Assembly: GCA_012727955.1 (NCBI GenBank)
Contig: JAAYGB010000059.1
Coordinates: 1-64,000 of the forward strand
DNA: 64,000 nucleotides
Reading direction: 5' to 3'
Source of the DNA: Bacillota bacterium
GTDB taxonomy: Bacteria > Bacillota > Limnochordia > DTU087 > JAAYGB01
The position numbers and the translations under genes are program-made. The stretch's first letter is position 1. Each line of letters opens with the position of its first letter. Of the stretch, positions 27,041-35,967 are shown piece after piece. Under the pieces are notes generated by a model. The model was not told where the DNA came from and searched no databases. It was given only the letters and a program-made list of their open reading frames with translations.

Positions 27041-28384
27041 CTACTCCCTTCCGGTAGTGACAGCCGAGTCCTTCTGGAGCCGCTGAGGAATCAGATCCAA
27101 CCGGATCAAATCCTCATAGGTCTCTCGTTTGACGATCAGGTCGGCTTGCCCGTTACTGACCAAGACCACCGCCGGGCGCGGGAGACGGTTGTAGTTTGAG
27201 GCCATGGAATAATTGTAAGCTCCGGTGGAAAAAACCGCCAAGATATCGCCGGGGTGTAGGTGGGGAAGTTCGATGTCGTGGATCAACATGTCCCCGGACT
27301 CACAGCACTTGCCGGCAATGGACACCGTCGCCTCCTTGGCTGCATGCATCCGATTGGCCACAACGGCTTCATATCTGGCCTGGTAGAGAGCCACCCGGGG
27401 GTTGTCGTTCATTCCCCCATCGACGGCCACATAGCGTCGGATTCCGGGAATGTCCTTAATGGAGCCCACTGTATATAGGGTTAGTCCTGCTTCCCCTACA
27501 ATAGAACGCCCCGGTTCCACAATCAATGTGGGCCTGGGGATACCCAAGTCACTACTAACTCGATCTACTTCCGTTGCAATCAGTTGAGCCAAAGCCTCAG
27601 GACCTACGGGAGTGTCACCTTGCTGATACCGAATTCCCAAACCTCCCCCCAGGTCCACCTCGGAAACTGGATAGTTAAATGTCTGCGCGATGTCCTTCAC
27701 TAGGCCCAGCATCCGCTCCACCGTGGGAACAAAGGAGCTGATATCAAAGATCTGGGAGCCAATGTGACAATGAATCCCTTTGAGGTTGAGGTGTGAAGAC
27801 TTTAGGGCCAGCTCAACGGCCTTGAGGGCCACATCGTGGGCAATGGCAAAACCGAACTTTGAGTCCAGCTGTCCCGTTTGAATATAGGAGTGAGTATGGG
27901 CTTCCACCCCTGGACTAATCCGAAGCAACACATCGACAACTTGATCTCGGTCCGCGGCCAACTGGGCTAACAACTGTAGTTCATAGAAGTTATCAACAAC
28001 GATGCGGCCCACACGATGATCTAGAGCCAAGGCAAGCTCATCGGTGGACTTGTTGTTGCCGTGAAAGAGAATTTTCTCCATGGGAAAATCTGCTTTAATC
28101 GCGGTATACAACTCTCCCCCGGACACCACATCGAGATAGAGTCCTTCCGACTCAATGATTTTACAGATCGCCAAGGTCAGCATCGCCTTGCCGGCATAGG
28201 CAACCTTGGTATCAGGGTAGTAATTGTTGAAACTGCTTCTATAACGCCGGGCCATCTGGCGCAACCGGGCTTCGTCAATCACATATAACGGAGTGCCAAA
28301 CTCAGCAGCTAGTTCTACAGTATCGCATCCGCCGACCACCAGATGACCATTAGTATCTACCTGTATCGTACCCTGCAACTGCAT
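27041..28384 (-). CDS. lysA: Diaminopimelate decarboxylase
   Basis: A 447-residue PLP enzyme of the alanine racemase fold that converts meso-diaminopimelate to L-lysine. The PLP lysine lies in AYAGKAML, and HCHIGSQI, EPGRSIVGEAG and the partner-site CCESGDML are all present. The longest frame starts at 28414. The ATG at 28384 is seven bases behind GAGGGG and is preferred over the ATG two codons earlier. It heads the run lysA-protease-HD-scpA. With lysC in the same window it covers the first and last lysine steps, but the two genes are far apart. Confidence 0.95.
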   Translation of the reverse strand: MQLQGTIQVDTNGHLVVGGCDTVELAAEFGTPLYVIDEARLRQMARRYRSSFNNYYPDTKVAYAGKAMLTLAICKIIESEGLYLDVVSGGELYTAIKADFPMEKILFHGNNKSTDELALALDHRVGRIVVDNFYELQLLAQLAADRDQVVDVLLRISPGVEAHTHSYIQTGQLDSKFGFAIAHDVALKAVELALKSSHLNLKGIHCHIGSQIFDISSFVPTVERMLGLVKDIAQTFNYPVSEVDLGGGLGIRYQQGDTPVGPEALAQLIATEVDRVSSDLGIPRPTLIVEPGRSIVGEAGLTLYTVGSIKDIPGIRRYVAVDGGMNDNPRVALYQARYEAVVANRMHAAKEATVSIAGKCCESGDMLIHDIELPHLHPGDILAVFSTGAYNYSMASNYNRLPRPAVVLVSNGQADLIVKRETYEDLIRLDLIPQRLQKDSAVTTGRE

Positions 28385-28463
28385 GGTCATTCCCCTCTCA
28401 CGAGCAAGCCTCAATGTATTCTATGATATCATAGGCACTTTGAGGCGGTCAACGAGGGGCAAC

Positions 28464-29450
28464 CTAGCGGGCAATGGGAAGTTCCTGCTTCGTTGATTCC
28501 CATTTGCCACATTTCGAACCCCAGGTTGCTACCGGGTCACCGTCCATCAACACCACCACAACTTCACAGGCATTGGCGCAATCCTGACATTCAAAGCTGC
28601 GGGATTCATAACGGTGTTCCACTGCATCAAAAACCCGAAATCTTGTCCTTGTCTGAGTCTTTCTCACCTCTTCCTTAGCCAGTAGGGCTGCTCCCAAAGC
28701 TCCCATCACATCGAAGTGTTCGGGGACTACCACTTCTTGACCTAGGGCTCGCTCAAAGGCATACCGCATCCCAATGTTGGCCGCAACCCCACCTTGAAAG
28801 GCGATTACTGGACGCAGGTCTTTGCCCTTACCAACACTATTGAGGTAATTGCGCACCATGGCATCGCACAGCCCGGCGATGATATCTTCAATACTGTGTC
28901 CTGTCTGCTGCTTATGAATCATGTCTGATTCCGCAAATACCGTGCACCGGCCGGCAATGCGGACAGGAGCCTTTGCCTTGAGCGCCAGGGCACCAAACTC
29001 AGAAATGGGAATTCCCAGCCTGGCAGCCTGTTGGTCGAGAAAGGAACCTGTTCCCGCGGCACATACGGTATTCATCGCAAAGTCCCGAATCACTCCATTT
29101 TCCAAGAGGATAATCTTCGAGTCCTGTCCCCCGATTTCAAGCACTGTCTTCACTCCGGGAACACTCATCGATGTGGCCACCGCGTGGGCAGTAATTTCGT
29201 TCTTGACGACATCGGCCCCCACAATAATCCCCGCCAGGCGGCGCCCACTACCCGTTGTCCCCACACCCTTGATTTGAGCATTGTCAAAGCTGCTCCCAAT
29301 GGCACTCAGTCCCTCTCGGATAGCCTTAATGGGCTGACCTTGGGTGCGGAGGTATTTTTTCGCCAGCAACTTGCCTGCTTCGTTTATCACAACCACATTG
29401 GTACTTACCGAACCCACATCCAATCCTAGATATAGCGCCTCTGACCTCAT
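28464..29450 (-). CDS. 2-hydroxyacyl-CoA dehydratase activase-type ATPase (BcrAD/BadFG/HgdC family)
   Basis: A 328-residue ASKHA-fold ATPase. GLDVGSVSTN (9-18) and GVGTTGSGR (62-70) form the nucleotide site. C130 (in VCAAGTGSFLDQ) and C169 (in CTVFAESDM) match the two cysteines that hold the [4Fe-4S] cluster between HgdC subunits. Such activases push an electron into a dehydratase or double-cubane protein by hydrolysing ATP. Unusually, about 60 extra C-terminal residues carry four more cysteines (CQDCANAC and one in GSKCGK), perhaps a second cluster. It overlaps the next gene upstream by four bases. No classical dehydratase alpha/beta pair is adjacent. Confidence 0.88.
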   Translation of the reverse strand: MRSEALYLGLDVGSVSTNVVVINEAGKLLAKKYLRTQGQPIKAIREGLSAIGSSFDNAQIKGVGTTGSGRRLAGIIVGADVVKNEITAHAVATSMSVPGVKTVLEIGGQDSKIILLENGVIRDFAMNTVCAAGTGSFLDQQAARLGIPISEFGALALKAKAPVRIAGRCTVFAESDMIHKQQTGHSIEDIIAGLCDAMVRNYLNSVGKGKDLRPVIAFQGGVAANIGMRYAFERALGQEVVVPEHFDVMGALGAALLAKEEVRKTQTRTRFRVFDAVEHRYESRSFECQDCANACEVVVVLMDGDPVATWGSKCGKWESTKQELPIAR

Positions 29451-30547
29451 CGCGCTGCCACCCCCGGTTCCCCTTGCTGTCGTCGAGACAGCAGATCTAA
29501 AAATGCTTCGATGCGAGTATGAAAACCGGCCTCTCCCGTCTGCTCGTCCAAAACCAAGGTCATAATGGGAAGACCGAGATCCTTGCTAACCTGGGCCAAG
29601 GCACTCTGGGCTACAATCTCAGGCATGCAGGTGAAGGGTAACAGATGCAGGATTCCATCAACGCCTTGGCGGGCAAACTCCAGGGCATGGGCTACAGACT
29701 CCAAGCCATGGCCCCCAACGGGACCGGACAAGTAACCCTTGGCGATCCGAGCCATCTGGTTCTGCTGCCTTGGCTGCAGGGGGGCTAGTAGTAAGTGGTG
29801 TTTGACCCAATCTCCGATCTGCACCTTTTTTTCAACCAATACCCGATGACGCCCCAGCAGCTTTTCCACATCCAAATTGACAAAGGGCTCCAGCAGGGTG
29901 TAAATTTCCCCCACCAAGGCAATCCTCAGTCGAGGTTTTCGTCCTGGCACCTTTAGGCCAGTTATCCTGTCTACCCCTAGGGCCACTGCCTCCTTTACCT
30001 TGGCCACTGTTTGGGCTTGATCGAGGCGCTGCAGAGCCCGGGAGAGGGCTGCGTCCACTTGCCGAGGATTCGCAGCCACTGGACGGGCCTGTCGGGCCGC
30101 AGTCTCTAGTACATCAAGGGCCTGAAACTTGTGCCAGCTAATTCGCAGCGCCCGAGCCACCGCCGACCAGGGTTGGTCTCGACGCACAAGCTGCACCTGG
30201 CGCCAAAACCTGTTCCAGTCCCCCTGTGGTGGTTCCAGGATAATCACGTCGAGGTCAATATTCAGATCCCGCAGGATTTCCCTTTGCACTTGGCCATAAA
30301 AACCGAAGCGACAGGGACCAACACCTCCGGCCATGATGGCGACTTCAGCCCCCAGTCGCTGTGCTTCGATGAAATTGCCGACGGGCACCTTGAGGGGCAG
30401 ACAAGCGGTCTCCGGAGCCAAGGCTACCCCGATGTTCAGAGTTTCCTCTGTGCAAGGGGGAGGAACTATCACCTCATATCCCAACTCCTGCAACAAAGCC
30501 TTGATGGGAATGTAGATATTACCCATGTGCGGAAAAGTGCATTTCAC
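29447..30547 (-). CDS. Dehydratase/CoA-activase-related protein (COG3581-like)
   Basis: A 366-residue protein resembling the large-protein C-terminal modules linked to BcrAD-type activases (DUF2229/COG3581-like). These are distant relatives of 2-hydroxyacyl-CoA dehydratase subunits. Cysteines that could bind an iron-sulfur cluster occur in PPPCTEE, ETACLPLK, GPCRFGFYG and TFTCMPEIV-like contexts. The N-terminus KCTFPHMGNIYIP is typical. GTG start six bases behind AAGG. It overlaps the preceding gene by 29 bases and the activase by four, so the three form one unit. The reaction is unknown; assignment is by motif and context. Confidence 0.8.
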   Translation of the reverse strand: MKCTFPHMGNIYIPIKALLQELGYEVIVPPPCTEETLNIGVALAPETACLPLKVPVGNFIEAQRLGAEVAIMAGGVGPCRFGFYGQVQREILRDLNIDLDVIILEPPQGDWNRFWRQVQLVRRDQPWSAVARALRISWHKFQALDVLETAARQARPVAANPRQVDAALSRALQRLDQAQTVAKVKEAVALGVDRITGLKVPGRKPRLRIALVGEIYTLLEPFVNLDVEKLLGRHRVLVEKKVQIGDWVKHHLLLAPLQPRQQNQMARIAKGYLSGPVGGHGLESVAHALEFARQGVDGILHLLPFTCMPEIVAQSALAQVSKDLGLPIMTLVLDEQTGEAGFHTRIEAFLDLLSRRQQGEPGVAAR

Positions 30548-31508
30548 CGGTATCCTTCCTCCATCGAATTAAGTCCACAAAGGCCTCCAACCGGGTGATC
30601 ATTCCCGCTTCCCCGGTATGTTCATCGAGGTTAACCGCTAGAAAGGGCATTTCCCTGCGCCGCATTTCCCGTTCTACTAGTTCCCCGATAATCGAGTCCG
30701 TACCACAACTAAAGGCTGCTATGTAGATCACCCCGTTCACGGGGACGGGCTTGGCATCTAAGAAAGCTCTAGCACTGCCAAAGGCAATTCGTCCGGCACG
30801 CCAATACATTTCCTTCGGCCAGCTTTTGGCCTTGACATCAATCAGATCTTGGGGCAACCGATCACCAATGATAGGATTGACGCCCATGGCCCTCAGCTTA
30901 GTCACTAGATCCATGCTGAGATACCCGTCCTCAATGAGATAACGGTGCCCGATGATTCCAATGGATAAAGACCCTTTCGCGAGACTATTGGCCTCCTGAT
31001 CCCTGGGCTCTAACCTATCCCGTCCCTCAAGGTAGGCAGCTAAAGCCCTTTGATATCCGGCGATGGCCTGCATCGGGTTTACTCCTAGGCTGCGAGCCAT
31101 CCTGGCTATCTCCAGAAGGGTGCCCCAACTGCCGGTGCGCAAATCGATTTTCGGGGCCAATATTCTTGGTCCTTTACCCTTGCCTGTGACTCCGTGTCGA
31201 GCCAAATCCGGCAACCCCATGAATTTCGGACAGATAAATTCCCGCCTTCTCACTCCAATGATGCGGGGAACGAAAATCCAATCCAAGTCGGACCTGCTGG
31301 CCAGATAAGCTGTATGACCGTAGAAGGTCTTGACCGGCAGACAGGTACCGTCGGTGGCCAACCTCACCCCGATATCGACGATGCTCCGATTGGTCGGCGG
31401 TGAAATCACCGCCTGGATATTTAGCTCTGCAAAGAACTGCATCCACAATGAGCCATAATCATAGAAGGCAAGGGCCCGGGGAATACCGACTCGAACCACT
31501 GATCTCAT
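30519..31508 (-). CDS. Dehydratase/CoA-activase-related protein (COG3580-like)
   Basis: A 329-residue paralogue-like partner of the next gene. The start VRVGIPRALAFYDYG is typical of DUF2229/COG3580-type proteins. Candidate cluster cysteines are in DGTCLPVKTFYGH, EFICPKFMG and AFSCGTDSIIG. The ATG at 31508, five bases behind AAAGG, is preferred over the GTG at 31514. The start lies only about 10 bp after the spoVAF stop, so this trio appears to be the tail of the spoVA operon. In many anaerobes the same modules are fused into one protein of about 1,400 residues; here they are separate genes. Confidence 0.8.
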   Translation of the reverse strand: MRSVVRVGIPRALAFYDYGSLWMQFFAELNIQAVISPPTNRSIVDIGVRLATDGTCLPVKTFYGHTAYLASRSDLDWIFVPRIIGVRRREFICPKFMGLPDLARHGVTGKGKGPRILAPKIDLRTGSWGTLLEIARMARSLGVNPMQAIAGYQRALAAYLEGRDRLEPRDQEANSLAKGSLSIGIIGHRYLIEDGYLSMDLVTKLRAMGVNPIIGDRLPQDLIDVKAKSWPKEMYWRAGRIAFGSARAFLDAKPVPVNGVIYIAAFSCGTDSIIGELVEREMRRREMPFLAVNLDEHTGEAGMITRLEAFVDLIRWRKDTGEMHFSAHG

Positions 31509-31519
31509 CGCCACCTTTC

Positions 31520-32971
31520 TCAGGCTAGGTCCTCATCCTGGGTCTTGAGCCGCTTAGGACGTCTGGTCACCTCAGGAATGGGATATCGAAGAATGAGACG
31601 CTTCAGTGCAACCCAATCAAAGGGAATTAAGGGCCACAAATAGGGCAGGTCCAAGGATCGGGTTGCCCCCATCACCGCCAAGGTGAACCCAATTCCTCCT
31701 AGAAAGCCATATAAGCCGAAAAACCCGGTGAGAATTAGCGTCAGGATTTTGAAGATCCGAAGGGCCAAGGAGAACTCATAGTTTGGCAGGGCAAAAAAGC
31801 CGATTGCACTGGTGGCTTGATACAATATGGCCTCAGGAACAAACAACCCCACCTGTACGGCGAAATCCCCCAACAAAATGGCCGCCACCAACCCTAGGGA
31901 ACTGGCCAGAGCCGAAGGCGTATGGATAAAGGCCATGCGGGTTAGATCGATGGCAAGCTCGAGAATCACCAGCTGTAGGAACAGCGGGATTTCACTTCCT
32001 GTCCGAGGGCCCAGCCACTGCAACCACTCTGGACGCAGTTGGGGGTTAGCGGCCAGCAAGAACCAGAGCGGAGTCATTAGAAAGGCCACCAAAATAGCAA
32101 GAAAACGGACCCACTTGAGATAGGTTCCCACCGTGGGATTCTGGAAATACTCCTCCGCGTGTTGAGTAAAGTGCCAGGCACTGGCGGGGAAGAGCATCGC
32201 CGTAGGCGTGGTATCGGTCAACAGGACAATGTGCCCCTCGAGAAGATGGGCCACCACCACGTCAGGCCGTTCGGTATAACGTACCGTGGGAAAGGGATTC
32301 AGTTTGCTTCTGACCAAGTATCCTTCTAAGGTCTTGGCCCCCATGGTCAGGGAGACAGTATCGATGCTTTGCAAAAGCTCTCGGGTGTGGTTGACCCATT
32401 CTAGGTTGGCAATGTCATTAACATAACCAATAAACACATCGGTCTTGGAGCGCCGCCCAACCCTAACGGCTTCAAAACGCAACCCTGGATCCCGCAGTCT
32501 CCGGCGAATCATGTTGACATTGAATAGGGCGGTCTCCACAAATCCATCATGGGAGCCCCGGGTGACCCGCTCTAAGTCCGGCTCGTCGATACTTCGATTT
32601 GGATACTGGCGAAGATCTATGGCGATGGCGCGGGTGCAGCCATCGAGCAACAAGACAGCTTGTCCTGCCAACACCTCATCGACGCAGCTTTCCAGATTGT
32701 CTATGGTGGCTACTTCAAAATAGGGAATATGGGATTGGATGAGCTTTTCGATAGGGTTGGGGAGGATATCCTCGCGGGTCAGCTTCATCAGGTGCTCCAA
32801 CACCCTTGAGGTGACCTGGCTTTGGATAAAACCATCCAAGTACAGCATAGCCGCGGGAGTTTGACCGATAAGAAACTCTCTCAGCATCACATCAAAGCTG
32901 CTGTCAATTCCCAGCTTTGGTCTGAGGAGCTCCAGATTTTCCTTGAGTGTCCGTTGAATTTCCATCGTCAT
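31520..32971 (-). CDS. spoVAF: Stage V sporulation protein AF (GerA-type germination protein family)
   Basis: A 483-residue protein. An N-terminal soluble domain (about 1-285) is followed by about five membrane helices in the C-terminal half, the same layout as GerAA-type spore germinant receptor A subunits and SpoVAF. Its position at the end of the spoVA genes identifies it as SpoVAF, which lies in the inner spore membrane and supports germination. The start overlaps the spoVAEa stop by four bases; an ATG two codons downstream is better spaced from GGGG. The activase-related trio follows within about 10 bp. Confidence 0.95.
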   Translation of the reverse strand: MTMEIQRTLKENLELLRPKLGIDSSFDVMLREFLIGQTPAAMLYLDGFIQSQVTSRVLEHLMKLTREDILPNPIEKLIQSHIPYFEVATIDNLESCVDEVLAGQAVLLLDGCTRAIAIDLRQYPNRSIDEPDLERVTRGSHDGFVETALFNVNMIRRRLRDPGLRFEAVRVGRRSKTDVFIGYVNDIANLEWVNHTRELLQSIDTVSLTMGAKTLEGYLVRSKLNPFPTVRYTERPDVVVAHLLEGHIVLLTDTTPTAMLFPASAWHFTQHAEEYFQNPTVGTYLKWVRFLAILVAFLMTPLWFLLAANPQLRPEWLQWLGPRTGSEIPLFLQLVILELAIDLTRMAFIHTPSALASSLGLVAAILLGDFAVQVGLFVPEAILYQATSAIGFFALPNYEFSLALRIFKILTLILTGFFGLYGFLGGIGFTLAVMGATRSLDLPYLWPLIPFDWVALKRLILRYPIPEVTRRPKRLKTQDEDLA

Positions 32972-33531
32972 TCCCCATTACGGCGCAGAATTTCCTGTAG
33001 GGCAACGGTAGTTGCCGGGGCTCCGGTGGCGGCAGCATCGGCAAATTGCATTTTCCCAGGGTCACCCAAACCCACAATGATAGGAATATCCAGTTTTCGC
33101 AAGACATCGACGGTATCTCCCTTGATCAGTGGGCTCTCAACGGGATGTCCCTCCTTGTTAACACCACCAGCGACGATGTCTCCATCCTTGGTGACAGAAA
33201 AATCCGGCTCTACACCCCGGACCCCCTCTGTATTCGAAGCCACCGCGATGGCTCCCAGTACCTCAATATCAGGATCAGATACAACTCGGGCCAAGAGTTG
33301 CTCTCCCTTTCCAAGACCTTCCTCACCTTGATCATCGAACATAACTACTACGGGATCCCCAGCCGCGGACTTGATCATGGCCAACAACTCCTTGGCATCG
33401 GGAGCGAAGTTATCAATGGCCGATGCACTGATGCACCGGCCACCGATGTTTTGTGCTGCCACTTCCATTGCTTCCTGCGCGGTTCTGTCTCCATCGGTTA
33501 CCAAAATCACTCTCACCTTGCTCCGATGCAT
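32968..33531 (-). CDS. spoVAEa: Stage V sporulation protein AE, soluble form (SpoVAEa)
   Basis: A 187-residue soluble protein whose N-terminus (VRVILVTDGDRTAQEA) and overall sequence match the soluble SpoVAEa subunit, which has no membrane span and supports calcium-dipicolinate movement or germination. The longest frame starts at 33630. The ATG at 33531, ten bases behind GGGGAGG, gives the normal family start. It overlaps spoVAF by four bases. Between it and spoVAEb sits an extra membrane gene. Confidence 0.93.
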   Translation of the reverse strand: MHRSKVRVILVTDGDRTAQEAMEVAAQNIGGRCISASAIDNFAPDAKELLAMIKSAAGDPVVVMFDDQGEEGLGKGEQLLARVVSDPDIEVLGAIAVASNTEGVRGVEPDFSVTKDGDIVAGGVNKEGHPVESPLIKGDTVDVLRKLDIPIIVGLGDPGKMQFADAAATGAPATTVALQEILRRNGE

Positions 33532-33583
33532 TAGCCTACAACCTCCCCTTCCTACCAAGACCTTCTCTTGAAGACTCGAATCC

Positions 33584-33916
33584 TCAGCGAATACTGGTGG
33601 GGACAAACAAGTCGATGATTCCAATGACAAAGGCAGCCAGCAAAGCTCCGAGAATGCTCACCGACATGTCCGGTACGACGTACTGGGCGGCCCAGATAAT
33701 GATGGCCGAAACCAGAAATCCAACTATCCCCCGGCTATACGGGGAAATATTCTTGCCCATAGTCGCCTCAACGACCCATCCAACCGCGGCAATAACTGCG
33801 GCGGCCAGAAGGGCGTTCCAGAATCCCAAGGGCTCAAAGCCCGGCAAGATGGCTCCTACGAACATTAATACAAGTGCAGACACAACGAGTCTGACTAGCG
33901 CTCCAACCCATTCCAT
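33584..33916 (-). CDS. YvlD-like small membrane protein (phage-holin-4 superfamily)
   Basis: A 110-residue, four-span membrane protein of the Phage_holin_4_2/YvlD type, recognised by its size, span pattern and the central GRIVGF-like turn (YSRGIVGFLVS). The holin name is only a family label; chromosomal members are not known to lyse cells. ATG start behind GGGAGG. It lies in the same direction inside the spoVA cluster, between spoVAEb and spoVAEa, so it may be made in the forespore. Its role is unknown. Confidence 0.82.
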   Translation of the reverse strand: MEWVGALVRLVVSALVLMFVGAILPGFEPLGFWNALLAAAVIAAVGWVVEATMGKNISPYSRGIVGFLVSAIIIWAAQYVVPDMSVSILGALLAAFVIGIIDLFVPTSIR

Positions 33917-33994
33917 CTCTCGATGACCTCCCTAATGACACTAACCACAAATTTTGCAAGCGCTTTTAGTATCGACCATGTTCCCTTTTCTATA

Positions 33995-34345
33995 CTATCC
34001 CTTAGGTTTGAAAATCACCGCCGCGGCGAATCCAAAAAGCATCGTGGCCGCAATGGCCGCCCCGGCAAACTCGAAGACACCGGAAAGCAGTCCATACCAT
34101 CCATCTCGTTCTAGGTGGGTCAGTATTCCCTTAGTCAACACAAAGCCAAAGTTAGATACCGGGGTAGTAGCTCCAGCCCCGGCGATGCGAACCAAATTGT
34201 CATAGATGCCTAAGCCGGTCAGCACCGAACCCGCCACCACGAATAACACCATGATATGGGCCATTGTTAACTTCGTAGTGTCAAAGAGTACCTGGCCCAA
34301 GGCACAGATTGCTCCGCCGACGAGAAAAGCCATCAGATAGTCCAC
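33995..34345 (-). CDS. spoVAEb: Stage V sporulation protein AE, membrane form (SpoVAEb)
   Basis: A 116-residue membrane protein with the SpoVAC/AEb pattern: FLVGGAICALGQ in the first helix, GAGATTPVSNFGF in the middle, and about four spans. With SpoVAC it is thought to form part of the calcium-dipicolinate channel in the inner spore membrane. The frame can open at a TTG (34354) that abuts the SD. The GTG at 34345, nine bases behind AGGAGG, gives MDYLMAFLVGG, the usual start. It follows spoVAD by six bases. Confidence 0.94.
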   Translation of the reverse strand: MDYLMAFLVGGAICALGQVLFDTTKLTMAHIMVLFVVAGSVLTGLGIYDNLVRIAGAGATTPVSNFGFVLTKGILTHLERDGWYGLLSGVFEFAGAAIAATMLFGFAAAVIFKPKG

Positions 34346-34350
34346 TTCCT

Positions 34351-35373
34351 TCAACCTCCTATAACCTCGACCCCAATGGCATGGGCAATTGCCGGAATGC
34401 TTTCACTTTGCTTAACTCGAACGGGGCTGTGGAGGGCACCGGTGGCCACCAAGAGGACTTTTTTCCACCGGCCTTGACGAAACTGCTTAACGATGTAGGA
34501 ATTGAACACCGCGGCAGCACATCCCAAGCCACTACCGCCGGAATGCACGTCCTGCCGCTCCCGATCGTAGATCATCACCCCACAATCATCGAGCCCTCTA
34601 CCGATGGAGATTCCACGGCGTGTCAGCAATTCCCGAAGCACCGTCAAGCCAACGTGGCCTAAATCGCCGGTTAGGATTAGGTCGTAGTAATCTGCGGTTA
34701 GGTCAAAGTCCCGGAGGTGGGCTTGGATGGTATCGGCCGCCGCCGGTGCCATGGCTGAACCCATATTGTACGCATCCCTAACCCCATAGTCCACCACCCG
34801 GCCGATGGTAGCCCTCACCACCCGCAGGGAGTCCCGGGCAGGAAATTCCAGAAAGGCAGCCCCAGCCCCGGTAACGGTCCACTGGGCCCAAAGCGGGCGC
34901 TGAACACCTAACTCGGTGGGAAACCGATACTGCCGCTCAGCTGCGTCGTGGTGACTGGAAACGGCAACAACGGCGTTCTTGGCAAAACCGCCCGTCAGTG
35001 CCATACCAGCCACTATTACCCCTTCGACAAATCCAGCGCAAGCCGAGTAGACGCCTAGGTGATTAATTGGGATTTCCCGTACCGCATAGTTCGATGCCGT
35101 TAGCTGGTCAAGCAGGTCCGAGGTCACCAGCAGGTCAACATCCTCCAGTGGGACTAGAGCATTATTTATCACCGTCTGAAAAGCCTCTTTGAGCATCTTG
35201 CTCTCTGTGCCTTCCCAACAGTTCTCGCCGTATCTGGTGTCGGGCAAGACGTGATCAAAGTACTGTCCCAATGGACCGGCCGCTTCCATCGGACCAACCA
35301 CGGTGACTGTAGCTTTGATTCCCACTCCCTCACCGAAACTAATGCTCTGCTTGCCCACTTTCCCCTGTTGCAC
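34351..35373 (-). CDS. spoVAD: Stage V sporulation protein AD
   Basis: A 340-residue protein with the thiolase-like fold of SpoVAD, which binds dipicolinic acid on the outer face of the inner spore membrane and is needed for its uptake into the forespore. Family segments seen are SACAGFVEGVI (thiolase-like cysteine region), DLGHVGL and SGLGCAAAVFNSYI. GTG start with AGGTGA SD. It lies between spoVAC and spoVAEb, the minimal AC-AD-AE set found in clostridia. Confidence 0.96.
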   Translation of the reverse strand: MQQGKVGKQSISFGEGVGIKATVTVVGPMEAAGPLGQYFDHVLPDTRYGENCWEGTESKMLKEAFQTVINNALVPLEDVDLLVTSDLLDQLTASNYAVREIPINHLGVYSACAGFVEGVIVAGMALTGGFAKNAVVAVSSHHDAAERQYRFPTELGVQRPLWAQWTVTGAGAAFLEFPARDSLRVVRATIGRVVDYGVRDAYNMGSAMAPAAADTIQAHLRDFDLTADYYDLILTGDLGHVGLTVLRELLTRRGISIGRGLDDCGVMIYDRERQDVHSGGSGLGCAAAVFNSYIVKQFRQGRWKKVLLVATGALHSPVRVKQSESIPAIAHAIGVEVIGG

Positions 35374-35397
35374 TTTATCACCTACCGCTTACCTGAT

Positions 35398-35877
35398 CTA
35401 GAAACCGAACATGTGTTTGATTCCGGCGGAGATAACTGCAGAGAGCACTCCATAGACCAACACCGGCCCAGAAATAGTAAAGAGCTGGGCGGACATGCCC
35501 AACACGTACCCTTCCCGGGAAAACTCCATTGCTGGAGCTACCACCGTGTTGGCAAATCCCGTGATGGGAACTGCAGAACCAGCTCCCCCAAATCTAGCCA
35601 ACTGATCGTACACCCCAAGCCCCGTCAGGAGTGCACCGATGAAAATTAGAATTACGGCAGTGCGTCCTCCCGCCTGGGTCTGATTGAGCCCGAGAGACAA
35701 CATGAAGTTCATGATTGCCTGAGCGCCCATACAAATGGCACCACCGACGAGATAGGCTCGCAGTAGGTTCTGCAGCAAGTTGGGCTTTGGCCGCATTTCC
35801 GTGACGACATAATCAAAGTCCATTTGATTCTGGACCCTGACGGGATCGGAAGAAACACTCTGGGCTAGACGAGACAT
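35398..35877 (-). CDS. spoVAC: Stage V sporulation protein AC
   Basis: A 159-residue membrane protein with the SpoVAC signature (AYLVGGAICMGAQ, GAGSAVPITGFANTVV and about four spans). In Bacillus it is a mechanosensitive component of the calcium-dipicolinate channel. The longest frame starts at 35898. The ATG at 35877, nine bases behind GGAGG and giving MSRLAQSV, is the likely start. It is the first spoVA gene here; spoVAA and spoVAB are absent, as in many clostridia. Confidence 0.95.
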   Translation of the reverse strand: MSRLAQSVSSDPVRVQNQMDFDYVVTEMRPKPNLLQNLLRAYLVGGAICMGAQAIMNFMLSLGLNQTQAGGRTAVILIFIGALLTGLGVYDQLARFGGAGSAVPITGFANTVVAPAMEFSREGYVLGMSAQLFTISGPVLVYGVLSAVISAGIKHMFGF

Positions 35878-35924
35878 CGGCTTTTTCCTCCAGTTCACTG
35901 AATTTACTGGTGCACCGTGACCAT

Positions 35925-35948
35925 CCGGTGCCGGGCCTCCGGCACCGG
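35925..35948 (-). other. Perfect GC-rich stem-loop between dodecin and spoVAC
   Basis: CCGGTGCCGG pairs perfectly with CCGGCACCGG around a 4-base loop, in the gap between the dodecin stop and the spoVAC start. No T-run follows, so it is not a standard intrinsic terminator. It could slow or partly end transcription, or act as an RNA processing or stability element. Confidence 0.6.
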
Positions 35949-35967
35949 TAACCTCAAGCTCATCCTT

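Noticed and set aside
33584-33916. Prophage remnant, because of the holin-superfamily name
   Set aside because: No other phage gene is present, and YvlD-type members are ordinary chromosomal genes.
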